DNA of 64,000 nt. It comes from Muribaculum gordoncarteri. GTDB taxonomy: Bacteria > Bacteroidota > Bacteroidia > Bacteroidales > Muribaculaceae. The stretch spans positions 1,488,001-1,552,000 of the forward strand of contig NZ_CP039393.1 of NCBI RefSeq assembly GCF_004803695.1, given 5' to 3'. The notes beneath the pieces are model-generated. The model did not search any database and had not been told where the DNA came from. It saw only the letters and a list, made by a program, of their open reading frames with translations. The translations under genes and the position numbers were made by a program. Below, one piece after another: positions 25,618 through 34,225 of the stretch. The stretch's first letter is position 1; every line of letters starts with the position of its first letter.

Positions 25618-27093
25618 TTAGGCCACCGCGTAATACTCCGGCTCCAACGAGAACTCCTCTGCGAAATCGCAGAGGGGCGAGCCGATGCCCGCAGCGGCAG
25701 ACGTGGGAGCGTTGTTCACACTGACCGCTCCTACGCCCGCATGGCCACCGTTGTAGGCGTTGGCGCCGCGAAACACAGCACGGAAGCCCGAAGTGACGTT
25801 ACCGTTGTTCCAGAAATAGTCACATTGGTAGGTAGATTCACTGCCGCCCGACTGGGTAGGCCACATCTCAAGATTATCGTAGCTCATCTTTATGATATAG
25901 CCGGAAGCGATCGGAGACGTTGATTTCAATACCATCCCGGCGGTGGAACCGTAGGTGTAGGTTCCATAGATGCTCGGGGTAACCCAATGTCTCATTGACT
26001 TGTCGGCATTCGCCTCGCCAAGTTCATCCTCGCTTACACGCCAGATATAGCCGAAGAAGTTTTTAAGACCGAAGAATACGGGTACTTTGGCGGTGAATAC
26101 TGTCGTGCCGTCGGCATTAACTATCGGGATCTCTTTCACTCCGAGACCGTCTGCCATATCGACGCCGGCGCTCATGTGCAGTATCGGATTATTACCGTTA
26201 TAATTACTCCAGCTCGTCCAGTCCCAGTTGGTCACACCGGTGCCGAAGCCGCCTTGATAGAGCCCGTTGGCGTCCTTGTTGGCGTTGAAGGCTGCCTGAA
26301 CGTTGCGGGTGCCCATGACTATCTCGACAAGGATCTTTACCACGGCTGCGGCTCTCATTGTGCCCGCAAGCCATCCTGCCCCGTTCTTATGGGCCGCCGC
26401 CGCGAACTGGGCGGTGCTTCGGTTCGTGGCGCAATGGCCGAGCAAGGAGCGGTAGGTGTCATCCCACCCCGAGGTGTTGTTGCCGCCACGGTACTTGACA
26501 TCATCGTTGATATAGCTGACAAGGGTGTCGGTGTCGCGGTCAAGGGCCGCAAGGCCGGTGGCGCTGAGAGAGCCCACCGGGATACGGTAGTTGTACTGTC
26601 CTTTGATAGGATACAGGCTCACGGCTTCAAACTCAAGATTGCCCTGCGTCCACTTGGCGAAGTAGAAGGGTTTGCCCCACCCCCACTGATAATGCCCCAT
26701 GCTTCCGTCGAGCTTGGCGGTCTCGCCATTTGCAAAGCGGTAGTGGTTGGTGGGGTCGAGCTTGCGCCGGCTGTGGTCGTTCTTGACAAGGTAGCCGCCA
26801 AGACCGAGTATATCCTTGAGGTTTTTTAGCATCTCAAGGCTGCCACAATAGGTGGCTGCCGCAGGGGTGGCGAGGTCTGTGCGCCATACCCTGCCGCACC
26901 ACGGGGCGTTTGCCATATTGACGGCCGCTGTAAGGTCCATGCACTGGCTGGCGCCGCTTTTGGTGTCGAAAACCTCTATCTTCTTGTCGGTGGCATCCGT
27001 CGAGGCTGCCGGGAGATCGTCTATCTGCTCGCCGGTTTTGTATGCGTCGAGCATCGATAACAGGTCCGCTTCCTGTTGTGCTGTTAATGCCAT
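25618..27093 (-). CDS. DGR variable protein: phage tail/receptor-binding protein
   Basis: The 491-residue protein ends in a region typical of DGR-diversified C-type-lectin folds: 'SGFRAVFRGANA' followed by Tyr, His, Ser, Ser, Ala and Gly at the diversified codons, then 'GIGSPLCDF'. Aromatic, Trp/Asn-rich stretches precede it. The variable repeat covers its last part (25672-25793). It lies at the promoter-distal end of the tail operon, immediately after tail fibre genes, so it is most likely the host-receptor-binding tip. Diversification would change host range. It starts with 'MALTAQQEADLLSML', a helical N-terminal piece that probably joins the fibre. Confidence 0.9.
   Translation of the reverse strand: MALTAQQEADLLSMLDAYKTGEQIDDLPAASTDATDKKIEVFDTKSGASQCMDLTAAVNMANAPWCGRVWRTDLATPAAATYCGSLEMLKNLKDILGLGGYLVKNDHSRRKLDPTNHYRFANGETAKLDGSMGHYQWGWGKPFYFAKWTQGNLEFEAVSLYPIKGQYNYRIPVGSLSATGLAALDRDTDTLVSYINDDVKYRGGNNTSGWDDTYRSLLGHCATNRSTAQFAAAAHKNGAGWLAGTMRAAAVVKILVEIVMGTRNVQAAFNANKDANGLYQGGFGTGVTNWDWTSWSNYNGNNPILHMSAGVDMADGLGVKEIPIVNADGTTVFTAKVPVFFGLKNFFGYIWRVSEDELGEANADKSMRHWVTPSIYGTYTYGSTAGMVLKSTSPIASGYIIKMSYDNLEMWPTQSGGSESTYQCDYFWNNGNVTSGFRAVFRGANAYNGGHAGVGAVSVNNAPTSAAAGIGSPLCDFAEEFSLEPEYYAVA
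25656..25675 (-). other. hairpin at the 3' boundary of the variable repeat
   Basis: A perfect 8-bp inverted repeat with a 4-nt loop (CCTCTGCG-AAAT-CGCAGAGG) overlaps the last 4 bp of the variable repeat. The template repeat has no such hairpin. In BPP-1 and relatives a hairpin just after the variable repeat marks the acceptor and enhances retrohoming. Confidence 0.75.
25672..25793 (-). repeat. DGR variable repeat (VR)
   Basis: The 122 bp match the template repeat except at nine positions, all of them A in the template when read on the minus strand. The changes are A to G, C or T, giving Asn to Tyr, His, Ser, Ser, Ala and Gly. The non-adenine positions are identical, the signature of adenine-directed mutagenic retrohoming. 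VR lies inside the coding sequence of the tail protein. Confidence 0.93.
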
Positions 27094-27124
27094 TTGAATT
27101 TCGTTTTAATGGTGTTTGAATTTG

Positions 27125-28210
27125 TTATACTACTCTCATTCTCGTGCTGCGCCGGATTTTGCCGGAGCTTGTCAGGCGCATCCTCGGAGGTCGTACCGTG
27201 ATGCTGACCTCTTTCCACAGTTCCGTGTTGCCGGGCGGTATCACATAGAAGGTGGTCGTACCGGTGCCGGTGACTGTCAGTTCCCCGGAAGGGTTTACTT
27301 TCAGGCTGCTCCCCTCCTCCCTCTGATATAGGAGGTTCTGCATTACATAGCTCGGAAGCAGTTTTGCATCGATACGCTGTGCCTTCTTGTTTTTGGTCGA
27401 GATGGTCGCCGGGGCTGACACTTCGAGGATTGCCGGCGCGGCGGCCGACTCCCCGGAGACGGCTTTCATCAACGCCTCAAGCTCGACTATTTTCTCCCCT
27501 GCCGTCTGTGCCGCCGCGCTTGCGGAGGCTCCCGCATTTTGCGTTTCTGACTTCAGGGTCGAGAGGTTCTGGGCTTCGGTGTTGGCTGCCGTGGCGGCTC
27601 GGTTCGCCGCGAGGGTGGCCGCCTCGGCATTGCCCTTGGCGGTGTTCAGCTCGGCAATCTTAGCCGCCACGTTGGTCTGACGCTGCGTCTCGTTGGACTG
27701 GCGTGCCGTTTCCTGACTCTTGCGGGTCGCCTCGGCGGTCTGACGAGCCGACTCCTGATTCTGTCGGGTGGTCTCGTTCGCCTGACGGGTCGCCTCGTTA
27801 GCCTCGATCTGCTTACGGGAGTTGTCGGCGTTGGTGGCTGCCGCGTTGGCTTTGGCCGTCGCCGCCTGTGCCGCCGCTTTCTCGGCGCTTATATCCGTTA
27901 TGGCGGTCGTAACGCGATTGGCGGCGGCATTGGCGTTGTCGGCTGCGGTGTTCGCCTTGGTGGTGGCCTGCTGACAGACAGCTATCTGCACATCCACATC
28001 TTTTGTCAGCAGCTTCAAGGGGGCGAGGACATTCTTTTCGACTCCGCCCAATGAGTAGCGTGCCGGAAGGGAGGTTATACCGTCAAGCGACGTAGCTACC
28101 TCGATGCGGTCAACCGCCGTACCGTGCGTGCGCAGGTATTCAAGGAACACCGGGGCGAGCTGGGCGCAGAATGCCTCAAGCTCCATCTGCGGGGTCTGTA
28201 TCTGTCCCAT
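27125..28210 (-). CDS. coiled-coil tail fibre protein
   Basis: The protein has 361 residues. After an N-terminal 'MELEAFCAQLAPVFLEYLR' attachment-like helix, residues about 85-245 are an Ala/Thr/Gln/Asn-rich repeat ('RQANETTRQNQES' and similar) typical of trimeric coiled-coil fibre shafts. A C-terminal beta-rich region with 'GELTVTGTGTTTFYVIPPG' follows, ending in a basic tail. It sits between the tail-tip genes and the variable protein, so it probably forms the shaft that carries the diversified tip. Confidence 0.75.
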   Translation of the reverse strand: MGQIQTPQMELEAFCAQLAPVFLEYLRTHGTAVDRIEVATSLDGITSLPARYSLGGVEKNVLAPLKLLTKDVDVQIAVCQQATTKANTAADNANAAANRVTTAITDISAEKAAAQAATAKANAAATNADNSRKQIEANEATRQANETTRQNQESARQTAEATRKSQETARQSNETQRQTNVAAKIAELNTAKGNAEAATLAANRAATAANTEAQNLSTLKSETQNAGASASAAAQTAGEKIVELEALMKAVSGESAAAPAILEVSAPATISTKNKKAQRIDAKLLPSYVMQNLLYQREEGSSLKVNPSGELTVTGTGTTTFYVIPPGNTELWKEVSITVRPPRMRLTSSGKIRRSTRMRVV

Positions 28211-28221
28211 GGCCCCGCAGC

Positions 28222-28497
28222 TTAGTCGTTGAGCATTTCGGTTATGCAGCCGGGGACGGCAGCATAGACAGCCGTCACTTCATCTGCCGTGAGGGCATTA
28301 TAGGGCTTGAGCTGCGTGATCAGGTAATTGCCGGTGGTCTCGAAGCTCACGGTACCGGCATCGGCGCTACCCTTCTTTATGGTACCGCTGATTGTGGTGT
28401 TGCCGCCGCTCACGATTTTCGTGAAGTGGATCTCGACGGCCTCGGTGACTTTTTCCGGGGCGTAGTTGGTGGTGGAGTTTTCTGCTTTCTTTTCCAT
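28222..28497 (-). CDS. small tail-region protein, unrecognised
   Basis: A 91-residue protein with a beta-rich centre ('NTTISGTIKKGSADAGTVSFET') and a helical C-terminus. It lies within the tail-fibre cluster, 11 bp before the coiled-coil fibre gene. A virion or fibre-assembly role is suggested only by location. Confidence 0.6.
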   Translation of the reverse strand: MEKKAENSTTNYAPEKVTEAVEIHFTKIVSGGNTTISGTIKKGSADAGTVSFETTGNYLITQLKPYNALTADEVTAVYAAVPGCITEMLND

Positions 28498-28516
28498 GTT
28501 TGATTATTTTTGATGG

Positions 28517-28828
28517 TTAGACATTGTTTTCTATTATATCGACTATCTGCCCGTAGGCTCCGCACGAATAGGCTTCGGCTGCCACCTCCTTGAGAAGGCT
28601 GGCCTCCTCGGTGGTCATCTCAACCGATTCCGGATCGGCCGCTATCTTGCGGCTGATCTTATGGAGCTCGTATTTCTTCTCCGGAGGCATAGGGGCGCCC
28701 CCCACGTTGTTAAGGTTGAAGATTACCATACACAGTGACTCGGCGATGTTGGTTCCTTTGCCGGTCTTTTCGTTGACCACCTCTTTGCCGAAGCAGTCCA
28801 CAAACGGTTTGTTGAAGTTCACTTTCAT
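28517..28828 (-). CDS. small tail-region protein, unrecognised
   Basis: A 103-residue protein, 'MKVNFNKPFVDCFGKEV' at the start, then a helical region with acidic patches. It follows the large tail-tip gene by 33 bp in the same operon. No family recognised; conserved small proteins with this opening occur at this position in Bacteroides phages as far as I recall, which is weak evidence. Confidence 0.6.
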   Translation of the reverse strand: MKVNFNKPFVDCFGKEVVNEKTGKGTNIAESLCMVIFNLNNVGGAPMPPEKKYELHKISRKIAADPESVEMTTEEASLLKEVAAEAYSCGAYGQIVDIIENNV

Positions 28829-28861
28829 TGTTTTTGTATTTTGGAATTTTTACTCATATCA

Positions 28862-31800
28862 TTACCATTCCCTCGGGAACTTGTGCTGAACCCATGCGCC
28901 GTAATAGGTCACATTGCTTATAGTCACCTGCAATTCCCGATGGTAAATAAAGCACATGGCATCGCCGCAACTCTCGATAGTCAACGGGCTGGAATAGGTC
29001 GCGTAACTTTCGTTATCATAGATTATATAGCTGCGTCCGCTTTTGGTCTCCCATTTCATCGTGGAGGAATTATACTCACGGCGGTAACTCCAGCCCGGTA
29101 TCACCCGCACATAGTTGCCGTTGTTGGAACCACGTTTGATAAACAGGACGTGCCCGTTATCGTAGGGCTGCATGTCCGGAAGGGTCAGTCTTATTTCGCG
29201 GGTCTTGGACTCGTAGGATTTGCTGCTGTTGGCGCGCCAGTTGAAATGGGTTGAGACATACACGCTGTTGACATCTCGGGCTATGGTGACGCTCTTTGTC
29301 GTCGGAACGGTCGTCTGTGTGATACTGTCGTGGCCTATGACCTGAGTTTTCAGTGCGAGGCCGGAAACGTAGCCACCGCTTATGGCTATGGCGCTGTTGT
29401 CCGCAGCTCCACGGGCACCGACAAGAAGGGCGTAGTTGTGACCCAATCCCCACCAGTCAGAATCATCGTAGTTCTCAAACCGTGCAACACCTCTCGCTCC
29501 GGAGGTCGAAGGAAGCACGTTGCCGCCTATCCCGGCGAAACATCCGTGGGCGTCGTTACGGAAGATTATGTAGGCGTCGTTGCTGAAATCGGGGCCGTTG
29601 GTCAGACCGCTGCCGGACACGACAAATCCTCCGATGTGGGTGGTGCCGTTTGTCTCAACACGGAAAGAGTTGTTCATCGTCACCATGCCGTTGAAGTTGA
29701 TTTTAGACGCTTGGATGGTAACGGACTCCGCACTCTGGTTTATTGCCGAGATTATGCCGTCCTTCTCTACCCGCATGGCTATCTGGGTGGAATGCACGTT
29801 GATGCTCGCCTCGGCGGTGCTGACGCGTCCGCTCAGGGCATCCACAGTCGTTTTGGTGGCGTAGATCTGACTGGCGTAGGCGGTGGTCACAAGACCGCTC
29901 GTGTTGGTCAGATTGCCGGCGCTGTCGAAGCTGCCGACCACCGTGCTGATTTTGTCCTTGTTTTGCAGGATATAGCTCACGCTGTCCTGCTGGTTGGTTA
30001 TATCCTCCCACGTGTTGGAGTTGTCGTAACCGATATAACGGTAGGTGTGTCCGTCAGAGGTGTTGTGCCACGTGGCACCCACATATTTATGTTCCTGACC
30101 GCTGGGCCATGAATTCCATGGATTGCTTGCCTGATTATATACTTTTGCGTCACCGGCGCTGTTGGCAATGGCCGCGACCGCCTCGATCCTCGCCTTGGCT
30201 GTGTCGAGGTCACCCTGAACACCCGCCACTGTCGAGCTTATGGAGTCGGTCTTGACACGGAGCGCCGAGATGGCGGTCTCGTTGGCGCTTATCCGCGTAG
30301 CATAGTTTGTTATGCTTCCTTCGGCCGCATTTAGCCTGACACCGAGCCGTGTGATGTTGTCGTTAATGTTGTCAATGTAATTTGCATGGAGCGACAGGGT
30401 CGCCTCGGCCGCGTCAAGGTCTATGCCGATCTGTGTGACGGTGCCGTTGAGCTTGTCGTATTTGTCGGCGTATATTCTTATCTGCTCCTCGGCCGCGTCA
30501 AGCTCAATGCCGAGATTGGTGACCGTGCCCTTCAGATTGTTGATATTGGTGCCAAGCAGCCTGATATTACCGGCTGTCTGAATAATCTGCGTCGAGACCT
30601 CTTTTTTGAAGTCATCGAGGGGCTTGTCTGTGACGGATAATATCGACACATACATGTCGCCGGTGTACTGAAGCACGAAATCCCCTTTGCCGTCCCATGT
30701 GCCCTGCCATTGAAGATCCTGCCACTCCATCGAGGAGGTGACAGCCACAGTTGCCGGAACCGGGAGGGAACCGGGCTCCGATGTAGCTCCGCTCATTCCG
30801 ATAGTCAGGGTACCGTCGCTTTTGGCAAAGAAGCAGATGCTCATATAAAGCGTATCTTTGACATCGACCCATTGGTCGGTCATGTCATTGTGCGCGGGAG
30901 GCACATATTCCTTATGGGTGCCGGGCTTCCGGATCAATGCGTTTGCCTGACGGATCATGCTCTTTTTTATATGCAGCACGTTGCGACCGTCAAGTTGCTC
31001 GATACCGGCTATCCTGCCGTCGGCGACATAGGTGTTGCCGTTCATCAGCAACGCTTTGCCGTTGGAGGTTATCACCTTGCCGTCGTCCTGAACGGTCCAT
31101 CCGTCCATGGTCTCGTCGAAGGTGGCGTTGCGCAGGTAGTTGTCATCCTCGGTAAGCTCATAACGGAGGTTGCTGTACCGGGTGGCGAACATCGCCTTGA
31201 GCATCTCTATCTTGGCATCAATGCTCTCGCCCGTGCGCCGCAGCCTAAAATCCCCGACGGCATATAGGTTGGTCAGCAGCTCGCCGAAGCCGTCGAGCCA
31301 CCCGAAAAGGTGATGGTGTATGCCTTGAAGATTGCCGAGCCTTCCCTTCAGGTAATTGTCCGGATCGGTTTTCATTCCATAGACAATATCCATGTAAGGC
31401 GTGGCGGTGCCGACCGTGATTATTTGGATCAGACCCTTGCGGTCGGCATCGGTGGCGTTGTCAACCCTCGTGAACGTGTCGCCCTTGGATATGACATCGG
31501 CGGCAGCCCTGCCGTCTGCCGACACGAAGTTTTTTAACTCCACCCAGTCGAGACGGTCCTCGCCGTCGCTCTGGTCGCCGCAGCCTGCATCGGTGATGAT
31601 AAGCTCATAGTGCTTGGTGATATAATGGTCGTTCTCGCCAGAGGGCATACCGTTATACTGCTGCACCATTATGTAGTCATCCTTGCGGAATGGATTGTAG
31701 AATTTGCCGTCATGAGTCTGGAGATAGACCCTGCCTGTCGCCGGGTCGTAATGGTCAACCTCCATCATACCTGTGAAGATGCGGTTGTCATTCTCGCCCA

Positions 31801-33736
31801 GCAACTGGGATATCACCATGGTGAAAACACGGAGGGTGCCGCGTATCACTATGTCGTCGAACTCGGCGGTATATTTCGTTTCCGGTATGCCGAGGGCGTT
31901 CAGAACCTCACGTTTGAATATGGACCACCCTTTGCCGCCGATGAAGCCGGAGATGAAATCCTCGCTCGATAGTTGACCCCGGAACTCGGATGCGCCGTTG
32001 ACCTGCAGCTGCGCAAGCGTAGCCTTGAGCCGGGTGAGCAGTTCACCGAATATGGCGTTGCCGTCAGCATCGATCTTAGCTCCGCTCAGCCCCTCTTTGT
32101 AAGTGCCGACCTCCAGCCCGGCAAGGAACTTGATCAGCCCCGCCGCCTCGTCGTCATGAAGCCGGGAGAGCGCACGCTTGGCAATCTCCTTGATCGTGCG
32201 CAGCGCGCTCAATATGTTTGTATCAGTGAACGGTGTATTGTCACCGGTGCCTATGATATCCGGCAACCCCGCTTTTCCGCTCTCGACATAGTTCTTGATG
32301 CCGGTTATATTATCCCGCACCTTATCGAGGGTGCGACGGCTCAATGCGTCACTGATCTCAAGATCCATCTGCGAAGGCAGATTGACCTTACGGGTTATTT
32401 TTGTAATGCGGCTGTCTCGATAACCGGGACCGGGAAAATATTTCTCGCTCTCAAGGCGCACACGCCGACCTACCGTCAGAACGATATTGTTCTGCTCAAT
32501 CCATACGTGATCTGTCGGGGCCTTATACACCGCTACGTCAAGGGCGTGGTCGGCATTATATTTGTTTACGGCGTCCAGCAGTTCGGCTTCAGCACGCCTG
32601 TAATATTCATCGGGCATCCTGATGTTCCAAGGAATGTACCTGTCACCGGGCTTAGGCACCAGCGTCGTGCCCGGCAACTGTGTACCGTCATCGTATGGCC
32701 AGATGGTGATGATTTCAAACTCACGGGTAGCGCTGTCAAAATTGACCTCGAAATAATATGTGCCGTTATCCTCGTTGCCAAGACCGGCAAGCTCGCTGCC
32801 CTCTTGAAACGACACACGCTTTACAAGACCGCCTATCTCATATTGGTTCGGATCAAACGGCAGGTTATTGTCCTTGAAATAATAAACCGTGAATTTATTG
32901 CCGTCCTCGCCGGTAAGTTCCTCACTCCTGACGCTGCTGACAGTACCCGTATAATGAGGATATATTCCGGAGAATGCCGCTTCCTCATAATGGTCCACCC
33001 TGCTGTATTTATCGGCATTGACTTCCACATAGCGTTGACCGCCGGGAAGGCGAAGCCGGGACGAACCGTATTTTGTCTGGTCTATGTTTTTGCTGCTTCC
33101 GACCGGAAACAGCCTTGTGTAGAATTTTACATTATCAGCATCGCCGCAATCAAGGGAAGTCAGACCTTTGTCATATCCGAGTGTCAAAGGTTCCCCATGT
33201 TCGCAACGACACAAATTAACGGTGGTTCCCTCTCCCCAGTATTCCACACCGACCTTCTCGGCGAGCTCACGCAGCGCCTCGTCACAATATTTGCCCCGGT
33301 AGTCTATAACGATGTTGTCAACGCCTTCGACTATGCCCACTTTCCAGTCGTTCGTGCCGAAACCGTCATTGATGCATTTTACAATCAACGCAAGATGCTC
33401 CCTCGGGGATGCGGTAAGCGTAAACACCGGCTCGTTATCACCGTCCACGCTCTTTATCACAAGGAAATTCTTTATAAGGCTCTCGACACCGTACATTTTC
33501 AGGTTGTAGATCCATTCGCCGGTGCTTTTCTGCTTGGGACGGTACTGCTTTGTCAGCCAATATCGCTCCCACATGAAGTCCGCGTAATCATCGACATCAA
33601 GAGCTATATGCCGGGGCAATGTGAAGGACAGGGACAGCACATTATCCCCCTGTATCTCCTTGACCTGTGTCGATGAGTTTTCAGGGGACAGCTCCGCCTT
33701 CAGGATACCTGTTTTGTCGTATATCTTTATAAGCAT
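28862..33736 (-). CDS. large tail-tip / host-specificity protein
   Basis: The 1,624-residue protein opens with beta-rich tail-hub sequence ('MLIKIYDKTGILKAELSPENS') of the kind seen in siphovirus tail endopeptidase/tip proteins. A long middle follows, then repeated heptad segments ('LDAAEEQIRIYADKYDKLNGT', 'LDAAEATLSLHANYID', 'LNAAEGSITNYATRIS') that look like three related coiled-coil modules around residues 1080-1180. The C-terminus is a beta-structured domain. It lies after the distal tail protein gene and before the fibre genes. A central baseplate hub or fibre role is likely. Confidence 0.75.
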   Translation of the reverse strand: MLIKIYDKTGILKAELSPENSSTQVKEIQGDNVLSLSFTLPRHIALDVDDYADFMWERYWLTKQYRPKQKSTGEWIYNLKMYGVESLIKNFLVIKSVDGDNEPVFTLTASPREHLALIVKCINDGFGTNDWKVGIVEGVDNIVIDYRGKYCDEALRELAEKVGVEYWGEGTTVNLCRCEHGEPLTLGYDKGLTSLDCGDADNVKFYTRLFPVGSSKNIDQTKYGSSRLRLPGGQRYVEVNADKYSRVDHYEEAAFSGIYPHYTGTVSSVRSEELTGEDGNKFTVYYFKDNNLPFDPNQYEIGGLVKRVSFQEGSELAGLGNEDNGTYYFEVNFDSATREFEIITIWPYDDGTQLPGTTLVPKPGDRYIPWNIRMPDEYYRRAEAELLDAVNKYNADHALDVAVYKAPTDHVWIEQNNIVLTVGRRVRLESEKYFPGPGYRDSRITKITRKVNLPSQMDLEISDALSRRTLDKVRDNITGIKNYVESGKAGLPDIIGTGDNTPFTDTNILSALRTIKEIAKRALSRLHDDEAAGLIKFLAGLEVGTYKEGLSGAKIDADGNAIFGELLTRLKATLAQLQVNGASEFRGQLSSEDFISGFIGGKGWSIFKREVLNALGIPETKYTAEFDDIVIRGTLRVFTMVISQLLGENDNRIFTGMMEVDHYDPATGRVYLQTHDGKFYNPFRKDDYIMVQQYNGMPSGENDHYITKHYELIITDAGCGDQSDGEDRLDWVELKNFVSADGRAAADVISKGDTFTRVDNATDADRKGLIQIITVGTATPYMDIVYGMKTDPDNYLKGRLGNLQGIHHHLFGWLDGFGELLTNLYAVGDFRLRRTGESIDAKIEMLKAMFATRYSNLRYELTEDDNYLRNATFDETMDGWTVQDDGKVITSNGKALLMNGNTYVADGRIAGIEQLDGRNVLHIKKSMIRQANALIRKPGTHKEYVPPAHNDMTDQWVDVKDTLYMSICFFAKSDGTLTIGMSGATSEPGSLPVPATVAVTSSMEWQDLQWQGTWDGKGDFVLQYTGDMYVSILSVTDKPLDDFKKEVSTQIIQTAGNIRLLGTNINNLKGTVTNLGIELDAAEEQIRIYADKYDKLNGTVTQIGIDLDAAEATLSLHANYIDNINDNITRLGVRLNAAEGSITNYATRISANETAISALRVKTDSISSTVAGVQGDLDTAKARIEAVAAIANSAGDAKVYNQASNPWNSWPSGQEHKYVGATWHNTSDGHTYRYIGYDNSNTWEDITNQQDSVSYILQNKDKISTVVGSFDSAGNLTNTSGLVTTAYASQIYATKTTVDALSGRVSTAEASINVHSTQIAMRVEKDGIISAINQSAESVTIQASKINFNGMVTMNNSFRVETNGTTHIGGFVVSGSGLTNGPDFSNDAYIIFRNDAHGCFAGIGGNVLPSTSGARGVARFENYDDSDWWGLGHNYALLVGARGAADNSAIAISGGYVSGLALKTQVIGHDSITQTTVPTTKSVTIARDVNSVYVSTHFNWRANSSKSYESKTREIRLTLPDMQPYDNGHVLFIKRGSNNGNYVRVIPGWSYRREYNSSTMKWETKSGRSYIIYDNESYATYSSPLTIESCGDAMCFIYHRELQVTISNVTYYGAWVQHKFPREW

Positions 33737-33759
33737 ATTGTAACATCGTTATAATACGG

Positions 33760-34221
33760 TTAAAAAGATGGTTCCGGCTCCTTGAATGTCACTTTGAAAC
33801 GGCTTGCCTGAACCCCCTCCTTCCATAGATATGTAAGGGGCTTGTAAGATGTGCTCGACATATAATACATGCGCATGGTAAGACCGATGGAGGGGAAGTT
33901 AAATGAAAGCCACCCGTCGGCACCCTGCTTCAAGAACGTTATGAATGCACGATACCGGGTAAGCCATCCGGTAACCGTCGGTGCGAATATGGCGAAATGC
34001 AGGGTAACTTCACGCTCCTCGTTTTTAACATCGAGTTTGTCTGAATATTTGGTGCCGTCATGCTCCCGTATATTCACTCCGACATGACTCTTGACCTTGG
34101 AAGGTGCCATGATGGCGGTGAGGTTCTCCCTGCCGCCGGCTTTCTCCTCGGTCAGGAAGGCTCCGAACTCACTCCAGATGTCGATGCCGTTGATTGTAAC
34201 AAGTCCGTCAAGTCCACACAT
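33760..34221 (-). CDS. distal tail-like protein
   Basis: The 153-residue protein has a beta-rich sequence ('GLVTINGIDIWSEFGAFL', 'LHFAIFAPTVTGWLTRYRAF') and the size and place of a baseplate distal-tail (Dit-like) component: between the tape measure gene and the large tip gene, as in siphoviruses. The assignment rests mainly on gene order. Confidence 0.6.
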   Translation of the reverse strand: MCGLDGLVTINGIDIWSEFGAFLTEEKAGGRENLTAIMAPSKVKSHVGVNIREHDGTKYSDKLDVKNEEREVTLHFAIFAPTVTGWLTRYRAFITFLKQGADGWLSFNFPSIGLTMRMYYMSSTSYKPLTYLWKEGVQASRFKVTFKEPEPSF

Positions 34222-34225
34222 AGTC

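Noticed and set aside
25465-25923. 152-codon plus-strand frame over the variable repeat
   Set aside because: It is antisense to the variable protein. The TR/VR pattern makes sense only on the minus strand.
31973-33676. 567-codon open frame on the plus strand
   Set aside because: It is antisense to the large tail-tip gene in a GC-rich region. No family pattern is seen, and the opposite strand is supported by operon structure.
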